Source: Streptomyces xanthophaeus
GTDB lineage: Bacteria; Actinomycetota; Actinomycetes; Streptomycetales; Streptomycetaceae
DNA length: 64,000 bases
NCBI RefSeq assembly: GCF_000725805.1
Contig: NZ_KL647132.1
Location: 496,001 to 560,000 of the forward strand
Direction of reading: 5' to 3'
Part shown: positions 17,616 to 24,820 of the stretch, piece after piece
How the letters are laid out: the number at the start of each line of letters is the position of its first letter
How positions within the stretch are numbered: the stretch's first letter is position 1
The notes under the pieces: model-generated
What the model was told of the DNA's origin: nothing
Seen by the model: only the letters and a program-made list of their open reading frames with translations
The model's database searches: none
Translations under genes and position numbers: made by a program

Positions 17616-18629
17616 ATGACGCGAAACGACAAGAACCCCCACGCCGTAGAGGTACGGGGGCTCGTCAAGCACTACGGCGAGACCAAGGCCCTCGACGGGG
17701 TCGACCTCGATGTCCGCGAGGGCACCGTCCTCGGGGTCCTCGGGCCCAACGGCGCGGGCAAGACCACCCTGGTGCGCTGCCTGTCCACCCTGATCGTCCC
17801 GGACGCGGGCACCGCCCGGGTCGCGGGCTACGACGTGGTCCGCCAGCCGCGGCAGCTGCGTCGGACCATAGGCCTCACCGGGCAGTACGCCTCGGTCGAC
17901 GAGAAGCTCTCCGGCTGGGAGAACCTCTACATGATCGGCCGGCTGCTCGACCTCTCCCGCAAGGACGCCCGCCGCCGCGCGGACGAGATGCTGGAGCGGT
18001 TCTCCTTGACGGAGGCGTCTAAGAAGGCCGTCATGAACTACTCCGGCGGCATGCGCCGCAGGCTCGACCTCGCGGCCTCCCTGATCGGCAACCCGGCCGT
18101 CCTGTACCTGGACGAGCCGACCACCGGTCTGGACCCCCGCACCCGCAACGAGGTCTGGGACGAGGTCCAGCGGCTGGTCGCCGAGGGGGCGACCGTGCTG
18201 CTCACCACCCAGTACATGGAGGAGGCCGAGCAGCTCGCCAGCGAGCTGACGGTCATCGACCGCGGCAAGGTCATCGCCAACGGCAAGGTCGACGAGCTGA
18301 AGGCCCGCGTCGGCGGCCGCACCCTGAAGATCCGCCCGGTGTCCGCGTCGGACCTGCCGGGCATGGCCCGCTCGCTCGCGGAGGCCGGACTGGACGGCGT
18401 CGCCGGTTCCCAGGCCGTGCCGGACGAGGGCGTGCTGCTGGTCCCGATCCTGAGCGACGAGCAGCTGACCGCCGTGGTCGGCCTGCTGGCCGCCCGCGGG
18501 TACGCGATCGCCGACCTCGGCACCTACCTGCCCAGCCTCGATGAGGTGTTCCTGTCCATCACCGGACAGAAGCCCGCCTCCGTCGAGGACTCCGTCCCCA
18601 CCGAGAAGACCGAGGAGGTCGCGGCATGA
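17616..18629 (+). CDS. DrrA-type ABC transporter ATP-binding protein
   Basis: Drives an ABC-2 type exporter, probably for a hydrophobic compound. 337 residues: Walker A GPNGAGKTT near residue 44, Q-loop GLTGQYASVDEKLSG, signature YSGGMRRRLDLA, Walker B LYLDEPTTGLDPR and switch His replaced by Gln in TTQYMEEAE, as in DrrA proteins. The C-terminal extension (about 225-337) is the DrrA accessory domain. The start MTRNDKNPH is preferred; in-frame GTG 17592 and ATG 17607 are possible, and none has a strong Shine-Dalgarno. The permease start overlaps its stop. Family members confer self-resistance to anthracyclines or export lipids; substrate here unknown. Confidence 0.85.
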   Translation: MTRNDKNPHAVEVRGLVKHYGETKALDGVDLDVREGTVLGVLGPNGAGKTTLVRCLSTLIVPDAGTARVAGYDVVRQPRQLRRTIGLTGQYASVDEKLSGWENLYMIGRLLDLSRKDARRRADEMLERFSLTEASKKAVMNYSGGMRRRLDLAASLIGNPAVLYLDEPTTGLDPRTRNEVWDEVQRLVAEGATVLLTTQYMEEAEQLASELTVIDRGKVIANGKVDELKARVGGRTLKIRPVSASDLPGMARSLAEAGLDGVAGSQAVPDEGVLLVPILSDEQLTAVVGLLAARGYAIADLGTYLPSLDEVFLSITGQKPASVEDSVPTEKTEEVAA

Positions 18630-19477
18630 GCACCGTAACCACGACGAAGCCCGCCGACACCGCGGCTTCCCCGGACGCCCGCCCCGTACCGGCCGGCGAG
18701 GGCCGGATCGGCCTGCGCGCCAACCTGCGGCACATCGGCGCCCTGGTGCGCCGCAACGCCCTGCAGATCAAGCAGGACCCCGAGTCGATGTTCGACGTCC
18801 TGTTCATGCCGATCATCTTCACGCTGCTGTTCGTGTTCGTCTTCGGCGGCGCCGTCTCCGGCAAGGGCAACCAGGGTGAGTACGTCAGCTACCTGGTCCC
18901 GGGCCTGATGGCCATGATGGGGATGAACATCGCCATGGCGGTCGGCACCGGGGTCAACGACGACTTCAAGAAGGGCGTGATGGACCGCTTCCGGTCCATG
19001 CCGATCGCCCGGTCGTCCGTCCTCCTCGCGAAGATCGTCGTCGAGATCGGCCGGATGCTGATCGCCATCACGATCCTGCTCTGCGTCGGTTTCATCCTCG
19101 GCCTGTCGATCGACGGCTCGATCCCGGACCTGTTCTTCGCCATCGGCCTTTCGGTCGTCTTCGGCGCCTCGCTGATGTGGATCTTCATCCTGCTGGGTCT
19201 CACCATGAAGACCGCGCAGGCCGTCCAGGGCATGGCGATGCTGGTCCTGATGCCCCTGCAGTTCGGCAGCTCGATCTTCGCGAAGCCGGCGACGATGCCG
19301 GGCTGGCTGCAGAGCTTCACCGACTACAACCCGCTGTCCAACCTGGCCGATGCGGCTCGTGCCCTGATCAACGGGACCCCGGTCGGCGACTCGGTGTGGA
19401 TGACCCTGGCCTGGTCGGTCGCCATCACTGCGGTCACCATGCCGCTCGCCGTCCGCAAGTTCCGCCAGAAGACCTGA
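18626..19477 (+). CDS. DrrB-type ABC-2 permease
   Basis: 283 residues with six predicted transmembrane helices and the ABC-2 pattern: a cytoplasmic N-terminus, FDVLFMPIIFTLLFVFVFGG first helix, LVPGLMAMMGMNIAMAVGTG, and the conserved F-R-S-M-P-I-A-R-S motif after helix 2. Pairs with the ATPase just upstream, with an ATGA overlap giving tight coupling. A very strong terminator follows, so the exporter is transcribed separately from the RiPP cluster 700 bases downstream; it could still export that product, but nothing in the sequence shows it. Confidence 0.85.
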   Translation: MSTVTTTKPADTAASPDARPVPAGEGRIGLRANLRHIGALVRRNALQIKQDPESMFDVLFMPIIFTLLFVFVFGGAVSGKGNQGEYVSYLVPGLMAMMGMNIAMAVGTGVNDDFKKGVMDRFRSMPIARSSVLLAKIVVEIGRMLIAITILLCVGFILGLSIDGSIPDLFFAIGLSVVFGASLMWIFILLGLTMKTAQAVQGMAMLVLMPLQFGSSIFAKPATMPGWLQSFTDYNPLSNLADAARALINGTPVGDSVWMTLAWSVAITAVTMPLAVRKFRQKT

Positions 19478-19492
19478 ACAATAAATCATTTG

Positions 19493-19533
19493 ACAAAAGG
19501 CGGCGACCCCCACTGGGGGTCGCCGCCTTTTGT
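19493..19533 (+). terminator. strong intrinsic terminator after ABC exporter
   Basis: 19-bp perfect stem (19493-19511 with 19515-19533), 3-base ACT loop and a T-rich 3' arm. It marks the junction between the core block and the accessory island. Confidence 0.95.
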
Positions 19534-19553
19534 TAACCCTTTAACCAGAAGGA

Positions 19554-19576
19554 ATATGGAAGCAGTTCTTCCATAT
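19554..19576. promoter_or_regulatory. AT-rich 9-bp inverted repeat
   Basis: ATATGGAAG (19554-19562) and CTTCCATAT (19568-19576) form a perfect inverted repeat with a 5-base loop in an unusually AT-rich leader region upstream of the secreted protein gene. It could be an operator or an mRNA hairpin; no regulator is identified. The remaining leader up to 19689 is also AT-rich and shows no gene. Confidence 0.4.
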
Positions 19577-19689
19577 CACCGGGCCGCCAAACCCTGAGGA
19601 AGAATTGAGGTTTCTCGATTGCCTTCGCGATCATGTTGTGGAAATAATTGCAGCAGCCAATCTGAACTGACCTAAGGAAAGGCCCCTCA

Positions 19690-20124
19690 ATGTCCACGCT
19701 CAATGTGCACTCCCGTTTCGCCCGCCGGACTGCCGCCACCACCGCCGCCGTCGCGGCACTGGCCGGCCTCACGCTCGCCGCCGCGCCGGCCTCTGTGGCG
19801 GCACCGTCCGCCGCGGCTGCGTGCACCCTCAGCATCGAGGAACCGCACCTGGACGGCGGCCGGATCCTGTCCCAGGCCCGCATGAACAACTGCAACGGGC
19901 AGTACAACCGCGCCACCGTCACGCTCTACCGGGGGAACATCGGCTGGGGCGGCTCGATCTACTGGAGCGTGATGGACCAGCGCAACACCGACCTGGACCA
20001 GTTCACGACCTCCCTGTACGTGCAGAAGGGCTGTGACGCCGGCATCTGGCGTGCGGAGGTTCGCGCCACCGGCAAGTCGAGCAAGACCATCAGCTCCGGA
20101 ATGAAGACCACCGGCGGCTGCTGA
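19690..20124 (+). CDS. small secreted protein, unknown function
   Basis: 144 residues: a classical signal peptide (charged start, Ala/Leu-rich core, cleavage near AAAA-C at about residue 44) and a mature part of about 100 residues with four cysteines (ACTLS, NNCNG, KGCDA and the C-terminal Cys), consistent with two disulphides and a beta-rich fold. AAGGAAAGG precedes the ATG. It resembles the small secreted proteins common in Streptomyces but I cannot assign a family. It lies in the accessory island, before the RiPP operon, and a long inverted repeat follows. Confidence 0.75.
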   Translation: MSTLNVHSRFARRTAATTAAVAALAGLTLAAAPASVAAPSAAAACTLSIEEPHLDGGRILSQARMNNCNGQYNRATVTLYRGNIGWGGSIYWSVMDQRNTDLDQFTTSLYVQKGCDAGIWRAEVRATGKSSKTISSGMKTTGGC

Positions 20125-20137
20125 CGAAATGACCCGC

Positions 20138-20182
20138 CCTCCCCGTCCGGGGATGGTAAGAGAAATATCCCGGACGGGGAGG
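20138..20182 (+). promoter_or_regulatory. 14-bp stem-loop enclosing the RiPP operon ribosome-binding site
   Basis: 20138-20151 pairs perfectly with 20169-20182 around a 17-base A-rich loop. The 3' arm contains the GGGGAGG Shine-Dalgarno of the kinase gene (GTG at 20188). In RNA the site would be sequestered. Either a terminator of the secreted-protein gene or a translational switch for the operon. Confidence 0.55.
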
Positions 20183-20187
20183 CCGAC

Positions 20188-21249
20188 GTGAAAGTCCCAC
20201 CGCTACTGGACGGCGTGGCGGCCACCTTGAATGAATTAAACCTGGGATCTCTGGACCCCGAATCCGTCGTGGAATTGCCAGGACGGAATGACAATGTCAG
20301 CGGGGTCACCGATACGGGGCGAGCCGTCTTCGTGAAGAGACTCACCGGCGAGGACTCGGAACGTCGGCTGCGTCAGCTGATCACCTTCGAGACGGCGTAC
20401 CGGGAGCGGCTCCGGCAGGGGACGAGGACACCACGGTGTCTGGGCTGGAGCAGCGAGCACGGGACCGTGGTGTTCGAGTGGATCGAGGATGCCCGGTCCG
20501 GGGCGGACCTGGCCTCGGAGGGCGGGTTCGGTGAGGACCTGGCGTACGACCTGGGTCGGAGCGTCGGCTTCCTGCACACCGTGCCGCCGGAAGGGGAACT
20601 CTCCGGCACTTCCCTCACCCGCAAGCTCGCCGAGGCCGACCTCTTCGAAGCGCTGCCGCTGGAGTACTACGAGCAGGCCAGTGGCGGGACCCTCGAAGCG
20701 TGGCGGCTCCTGCATCACGACCCGTCGACGGCCGCTGCGGTGCACGACCTCCGCACGATGAGCGACCGGGCCCCCAGGGCCCTGATCCACGGCGACCTGC
20801 GACTGGACCAAGTCCTGTCCCGGCGCCGTGATGTGTACGTCTGCGACTGGGAGGAGATCGCGGTGGAGGATCCGGCCCTCGATGTCGGGGCCTTCGCCGG
20901 GGAATGGCTCTACCGATCCGTTCTGGATATCCCCTCGGCCCGTCCGGCGCAGGAGGACGGTGCGGCCGAGGTGCACCGGGGGATCGTGGCGCGTGGTACG
21001 GACGCCCTCTCCCGTACGCGGAACCGGAACGCCGCCTTCTGGCAGGGCTATCTCGCCTCGGCGGGTCCCGTTCATCCGCAACTCCCCGCCCGGGCGGCCG
21101 GCTACGCGGGCCTGCACCTGCTGGAGCGCGCCCTGGCCAAGGCCGAAGGGCGCGTCGCCCTCCACACGGTCGACCGCATGGCCATCGGCATCGGGACGGT
21201 CGCGCTCAAGGACCCCGGCCGGTTCGTCACCGCGCTGGGGCTGGGGTGA
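20188..21249 (+). CDS. APH-fold phosphotransferase of RiPP dehydration system (TvaC/E- or LxmK-like)
   Basis: 353 residues of aminoglycoside-phosphotransferase fold. N-lobe: GVTDTGRAVFVKRL with the ATP-binding Lys near residue 51; C-lobe catalytic loop IHGDLRLDQVL near 208 and metal site YVCDWEE near 223. All kinase residues are present. In class V lanthipeptide (lexapeptide, cacaoidin, pristinin) and thioamitide pathways an APH-like kinase is thought to phosphorylate Ser/Thr of the precursor, and a HopA1-like protein eliminates phosphate. Here it directly precedes the HopA1 gene (4-base gap). Its Shine-Dalgarno lies in a hairpin. Base composition is lower in GC than the flanking core genes, suggesting acquisition. 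Confidence 0.75.
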   Translation: MKVPPLLDGVAATLNELNLGSLDPESVVELPGRNDNVSGVTDTGRAVFVKRLTGEDSERRLRQLITFETAYRERLRQGTRTPRCLGWSSEHGTVVFEWIEDARSGADLASEGGFGEDLAYDLGRSVGFLHTVPPEGELSGTSLTRKLAEADLFEALPLEYYEQASGGTLEAWRLLHHDPSTAAAVHDLRTMSDRAPRALIHGDLRLDQVLSRRRDVYVCDWEEIAVEDPALDVGAFAGEWLYRSVLDIPSARPAQEDGAAEVHRGIVARGTDALSRTRNRNAAFWQGYLASAGPVHPQLPARAAGYAGLHLLERALAKAEGRVALHTVDRMAIGIGTVALKDPGRFVTALGLG

Positions 21250-21253
21250 GTCC

Positions 21254-22210
21254 ATGACCCACGAAACGCTAGACCCCCGGGTCGTCCGCGTATGGCAGAG
21301 CGTCGAGCTGTCCGCCGACCTGCGGGAGGCACTCGTAGGCCACAGGATTCTGACGGCGGACAGCGAGCGGGCCCTGCGCACGAAGGTCTGGCAGGCCGTG
21401 TACGAGACGTTCCACGTCGGTCTCGAACTCCCCGGGTCCGAAGCGGGCACCCGATGGTCCGGCGGTCCAGACCCCGCGCTCGTCGAGGAGTACTCCCAGC
21501 AGGTGCCCCACATGAGGAGCGAGGTCATCGGAACCGTCGTTGGGCGGACCCCGGCGTGGACCGTTGCCGAACTGAACGGAGTGCGGGTGAGGTTCCCCGC
21601 GGCGGCGGGGGAGCCCCGGGGCCGAGGGGAGACCGCCGTCTTCGACGTGGCCTCCCGCCGTCCGGCCGTGTCACCCGGGTTCTTCGCCGTAACGGGAAGC
21701 TCTGGTCCCGCACTGCGGGGGCCCGTCCTGCGCGTCTACGTCAACGCGGGGTCCCCGGAAACCGCAGTCGCCATCTGGGGCGTCTCCTTGCGTTATCTGG
21801 AAGACCGGCGGGCCGGATACCAGGCAAAGGCTGCATCCCATCCGAAGTCTCTGGCGCGCCGGGATTCCGTCGTCATCTACCTCGACGCCGACAGCCTGCC
21901 TCTCCTTTCGGGCCTCGTGGACGCGATATCCCGCCAGGGCCCCTCTCCATCCGTGCCGTTCTTCACCCGAGCACTTGCTCCCGGCATCGCTTTCGCCTGG
22001 GAGCCCAGAACCGTGGCATCAGCACCCGTGAGCTTCGGTCAACACCGGGCCACCGTCATCACTGATGCCATTTTCGAGTTCCGGACGAGTCCGGACGGCC
22101 GGTTCGAAAGAACCGCGCGCGAGCACCTGGAGAAGGCTTTCGTCGATCCGCAGAACATCCACCGGAACGTCGATTCTCCACAGCTCGAACTCTCGAACAC
22201 ACCATCCTGA
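21254..22210 (+). CDS. HopA1-family lyase-like RiPP enzyme (TvaD/LxmY-like)
   Basis: 318 residues. The C-terminal half has the HopA1 effector-family pattern: GPVLRVYVNAG strand, then WGVSLRYLEDRRAGYQAKAAS, and RRDSVVIYLDADSLP, followed by the PFFTRALAPGIAFAWEP segment. HopA1 was named for a Pseudomonas type III effector; homologues in class V lanthipeptide and thioamitide clusters are assigned as phospho-Ser/Thr lyases producing Dha/Dhb. No other lanthionine synthetase (LanB/C/M/KC/L) is present, so this protein with the APH kinase is the likely dehydratase. The precursor gene begins 42 bases after its stop. Confidence 0.75.
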   Translation: MTHETLDPRVVRVWQSVELSADLREALVGHRILTADSERALRTKVWQAVYETFHVGLELPGSEAGTRWSGGPDPALVEEYSQQVPHMRSEVIGTVVGRTPAWTVAELNGVRVRFPAAAGEPRGRGETAVFDVASRRPAVSPGFFAVTGSSGPALRGPVLRVYVNAGSPETAVAIWGVSLRYLEDRRAGYQAKAASHPKSLARRDSVVIYLDADSLPLLSGLVDAISRQGPSPSVPFFTRALAPGIAFAWEPRTVASAPVSFGQHRATVITDAIFEFRTSPDGRFERTAREHLEKAFVDPQNIHRNVDSPQLELSNTPS

Positions 22211-22251
22211 TCCCGTCACCCGGACGGGACCATCCCGAAAGAGGAACAGCC

Positions 22252-22389
22252 ATGGACGCCGCAACCGAGCTCTTCGAGGGCTACGCCACCTATGTCTCCG
22301 CGGACGAGGCGGCCGACCTCACCATTCCGGACCACGAGCTCCAGGTGACGCCGACGGCGGTCATCACCACGCTCTCCCTCCACTGCTGA
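22252..22389 (+). CDS. RiPP precursor peptide, 45 aa, C-terminal LHC
   Basis: 45 residues, start MDAATELFEGY with GAGGAA six bases upstream, stop at 22389. An acidic leader (about residues 1-31; LFEGYATYV, then several Asp/Glu) is followed by a Thr/Ser-rich hydrophobic core ending TAVITTLSLHC. The last six residues TLSLHC align with thioamitide core ends of the form [S/T]-[V/I]-A-[F/L]-H-C: Thr at -5 would become Dhb and join the decarboxylated terminal Cys as AviMeCys, and His at -1 matches the methylated His of thioviridamide-type peptides. Four core Thr and one Ser are dehydratable. The exact leader cleavage site is not evident. It sits between HopA1 and decarboxylase genes. Confidence 0.8.
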   Translation: MDAATELFEGYATYVSADEAADLTIPDHELQVTPTAVITTLSLHC

Positions 22390-22401
22390 CAGCTGAACCA
22401 G

Positions 22402-22435
22402 GGCGGGGGTGGCCCGATACGGAACCACCCCCGCC
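22402..22435 (+). terminator. attenuator-like hairpin after precursor gene
   Basis: 11-bp perfect stem (22402-22412 with 22425-22435, 12-base loop) 12 bases after the precursor stop and before the decarboxylase Shine-Dalgarno. No U-run. Such hairpins commonly raise precursor mRNA over downstream enzyme mRNA in RiPP operons. Confidence 0.6.
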
Positions 22436-22456
22436 GCCCCCTCCGGAGGCCCCTCG

Positions 22457-23026
22457 ATGTCCGAAACGAAGCAGCGGCTCCTCCTCTACGGAACCGGCGC
22501 CATCGGCGTTGCCCTGCTGCCGGCCTACGTCACCTGGCTGCGCGCCGTGGCACCGGAGCTGGAACTCCGGATCCTCCTCACGCACAGCGCCTCACGGTTC
22601 GTTTCCGACCGCGCCCTTCGCGTCATCGGTGACTGCGAGACCCGGATCGACCAGTGGGATGCCTTCGACGACCGCGGCGGCCCCCCGCACCTGGAGCTGG
22701 CCGCATGGCCCGACGTCGTCCTCGTCTACCCGGCGACGACCCACTTCGTCTCCAGGTTCTCCCTGGGGCTGGCCGACACCCCAGGCCTCCTGATGCTGCA
22801 GTGCACGCGGGCTCCCGTGGTCGTGGCCCCCTCCCTGCCGGCAGGCTGCGTGGACAACGATGTGGTGAACGGGCACCTGGCCGCACTGGCGACCCGACGG
22901 GGCGTCACCGTGCTGCCCACATCAAGCGGCCCGAGCGTGGCCACCGGAACGGCGACGCCCGGAGCACCGGCCGCCTTCCCCGAGGCCTGGAAGGAAGTCC
23001 AGCGGATATGGCCCCGGACACCGTGA
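22457..23026 (+). CDS. flavoprotein cysteine decarboxylase (EpiD/TvaF/PPC-DC family)
   Basis: 189 residues of the homo-oligomeric flavin-containing Cys decarboxylase fold: N-terminal YGTGAIGVALLP FMN-binding loop, PHLELA near residue 77 giving the active-site His, and DVVLVYPATTHFVSR with the P-A-T FMN motif, then LGLADTPGLLM. It should oxidatively decarboxylate the C-terminal Cys of the precursor to an enethiol, which closes on a dehydro residue to make Avi(Me)Cys. The PMNxxMW substrate-clamp motif of EpiD is replaced by PSLPAGCVDND, so substrate recognition differs. GGAGG precedes the ATG. The next gene overlaps its 3' end by 19 bases. Confidence 0.8.
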   Translation: MSETKQRLLLYGTGAIGVALLPAYVTWLRAVAPELELRILLTHSASRFVSDRALRVIGDCETRIDQWDAFDDRGGPPHLELAAWPDVVLVYPATTHFVSRFSLGLADTPGLLMLQCTRAPVVVAPSLPAGCVDNDVVNGHLAALATRRGVTVLPTSSGPSVATGTATPGAPAAFPEAWKEVQRIWPRTP

Positions 23027-23985
23027 CGGACAGCCCGGACAAGCCGTCTCCGCCCTCTCCCTCGCGCTCTTTCGGCACGCCGAAACTGCGCACCCGGATC
23101 GATCCGTCCGACGGCGCGTTCCTGTGGCACCGCACACGCATGTACGCGTCCACCGGCGCTCCCCCCGACGGCGTACCCGGGATCTGGCTCCGTGCCCTGC
23201 GCCGTAGCGGCAACACCTTCACCTACAAGATCGCGGCGGCGGCCTCGGCAGCCGAGCTGATCGTCACCGGCGCGAGCCGGGAAACGCGGCCCCACGGGGC
23301 CCTGTGCGCTTCCCTCGCCGAGGCCGGCGCTGCGGTACGTGAACGCGCCGCGGCGCAACCGGTCGCCGGCTCGGCGCCACCGCCGCTCGGCTCGGTCCAG
23401 ATCTCACGCTGGCTCGCGTCGGCCACGGGTCCGGGCGCGAGCAGGGATCTCCATGGTCGTCTCCTGGCCTCCATCGGTTCGAAGCGCATGGGGGAATTGC
23501 GCGCGTGGGCCGATTCCATCGCCCGCGCACACCCGGCCCACATCGCCCTGCACGGCGAGCTGTCCCTGGCCGCGGTATTTCCCCAGCGGGACGGCTCCAC
23601 GGCGATTCTCTACGGCGAAAGCATCGCGCGCGGCCCCGTCGAATACGACGCCGGGTGGCTGCTCGGAGAGCTGGCGGAACTGTCCGACGTGAGCATGCGC
23701 AATGGCAACACGGCATATGCCGAGACCATCGGCTGCCACGCACGGTCCTTCCTGAAGCCCCTTCTCCCCGTACTGGACCGAGAGGTCCTGGGACGCTGCA
23801 TCGTGCTGCGAAGGCTCATGCACGTCATCGACTACGCGAGTTTCTTCGGAACAGGCCCACTCGACTCCTACATCGAGGAAATGCCGGAACTCGTCGACAG
23901 TTCCGGAAATCACACCCTCGCGCGTATGGAAATCACACCACCGTCCCACCCAGGAAGTAGCGAAAAGCATGCCCGTCTCAGCTGA
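23008..23985 (+). CDS. degenerate APH-fold protein (pseudokinase), second RiPP dehydration component
   Basis: 325 residues resembling the APH C-lobe: LHGELSLAAVF near residue 182 stands where active kinases have HGD-x4-N/Q, and AILYGESIARGPVEYDAGW replaces the D-F/W-E metal site. The catalytic Asp and metal-binding Asp are thus missing. Thioamitide clusters also carry two APH-like genes around a HopA1 gene; one is a plausible leader-binding or scaffold partner of the other. The ATG at 23008 has AAGGAAG 10 bases upstream; an in-frame GTG at 23023 overlapping the upstream stop (GTGA) is an alternative. It overlaps the methyltransferase start by 17 bases. Confidence 0.65.
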   Translation: MAPDTVTDSPDKPSPPSPSRSFGTPKLRTRIDPSDGAFLWHRTRMYASTGAPPDGVPGIWLRALRRSGNTFTYKIAAAASAAELIVTGASRETRPHGALCASLAEAGAAVRERAAAQPVAGSAPPPLGSVQISRWLASATGPGASRDLHGRLLASIGSKRMGELRAWADSIARAHPAHIALHGELSLAAVFPQRDGSTAILYGESIARGPVEYDAGWLLGELAELSDVSMRNGNTAYAETIGCHARSFLKPLLPVLDREVLGRCIVLRRLMHVIDYASFFGTGPLDSYIEEMPELVDSSGNHTLARMEITPPSHPGSSEKHARLS

Positions 23986-24799
23986 TCTGTTCGGGGCCGT
24001 CGCCGGGATCCATGCCATGGGCCTCCCGCACACCACGGTCAGCCCGCCGTTCGAGGGCATCCTCGGAGCCTTCTACACCAAGCTCGTCAGCGCCTCCGAC
24101 AGAGACGCGGACTGGTTCCTCGAGCATGCCGGGCCCTCGGACGGCGATGTCCTCGACCTGTGCTGCGGGGGCGGGCGAACGGCCGTCGCCTTCGCTCGCG
24201 CCGGCCGGCGCGTGACGGCGGTCGATCTCTCCACCCTCCAGTTGGCGGCTGCGGAAAGGCTCGCCGCGCAACGCGGCGTCTCCGGGTCGGTGACGTGGAT
24301 TCAGGCCGACGTCACCGGGCTCGACCTCGGGCGCACCTTCAGCACGATCGTGATCGCCGGTCTCAGCATCACCCTGTTCGAGGGAGAGGCACGTAAAGCC
24401 TTCCTCGATGTCGTCCGCCGCCATCTGAGCCCTGGCGGGCGCATCGTCTTCGATCACACCCCGGTACCGACGGGCGAGGCCGCGGCGGAGCAGACCATCA
24501 CGCTGCCGGTCACGCTGGGGGAGCGTGGCGGCTTCGTCCTCGTCTCCACGCGGCGGGTTCCCGAGGAGCGCGTCCAGTTCACCAACATGTACGCGGAGAT
24601 CATCGACGGGAGCGGACGGACACAGCGGCACCTGACCGGCTTCCGGTTCAGGGTCGACACCGTCGATGACCTCGCGGCGCAGCTTGCCGGACACGGGCTG
24701 GCGGTAAAGCGCCGGCACCGGGATCCGCAGGCGCAGGACACCGGGGCTCCCACGCCGTTCGCCACGCGGGAACTCGTCGTGGCGGAGTCCGTGGACTGA
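23969..24799 (+). CDS. class I SAM-dependent methyltransferase of RiPP cluster
   Basis: 276 residues. SAM-binding motif I is VLDLCCGGGRTAVAFARAG near residue 55, acidic motif II VTAVDLS, and motif IV-like region FSTIVIAGLSITLFEG. In thioamitide pathways a methyltransferase (TvaG type) N-methylates the core His; the His-Cys end of this precursor makes that a natural target, but N-terminal or other methylation is equally possible. Last gene of the operon, overlapping the pseudokinase gene and ending 21 bases before the convergent regulator gene. Confidence 0.8.
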   Translation: MPVSADLFGAVAGIHAMGLPHTTVSPPFEGILGAFYTKLVSASDRDADWFLEHAGPSDGDVLDLCCGGGRTAVAFARAGRRVTAVDLSTLQLAAAERLAAQRGVSGSVTWIQADVTGLDLGRTFSTIVIAGLSITLFEGEARKAFLDVVRRHLSPGGRIVFDHTPVPTGEAAAEQTITLPVTLGERGGFVLVSTRRVPEERVQFTNMYAEIIDGSGRTQRHLTGFRFRVDTVDDLAAQLAGHGLAVKRRHRDPQAQDTGAPTPFATRELVVAESVD

Positions 24800-24820
24800 T
24801 GCCCCGCGCCGCGGCGCGGA

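Noticed and set aside
19690..20124. secreted 144-aa protein as part of the RiPP pathway
   Set aside because: It has its own leader and signal peptide and is separated by a long hairpin; nothing links it to peptide maturation.
20188..24799. classification as a true thioamitide cluster
   Set aside because: No YcaO or TfuA gene is present in the window, so backbone thioamidation is not supported. The core ending and enzymes are thioamitide-like only in dehydration, decarboxylation and methylation.
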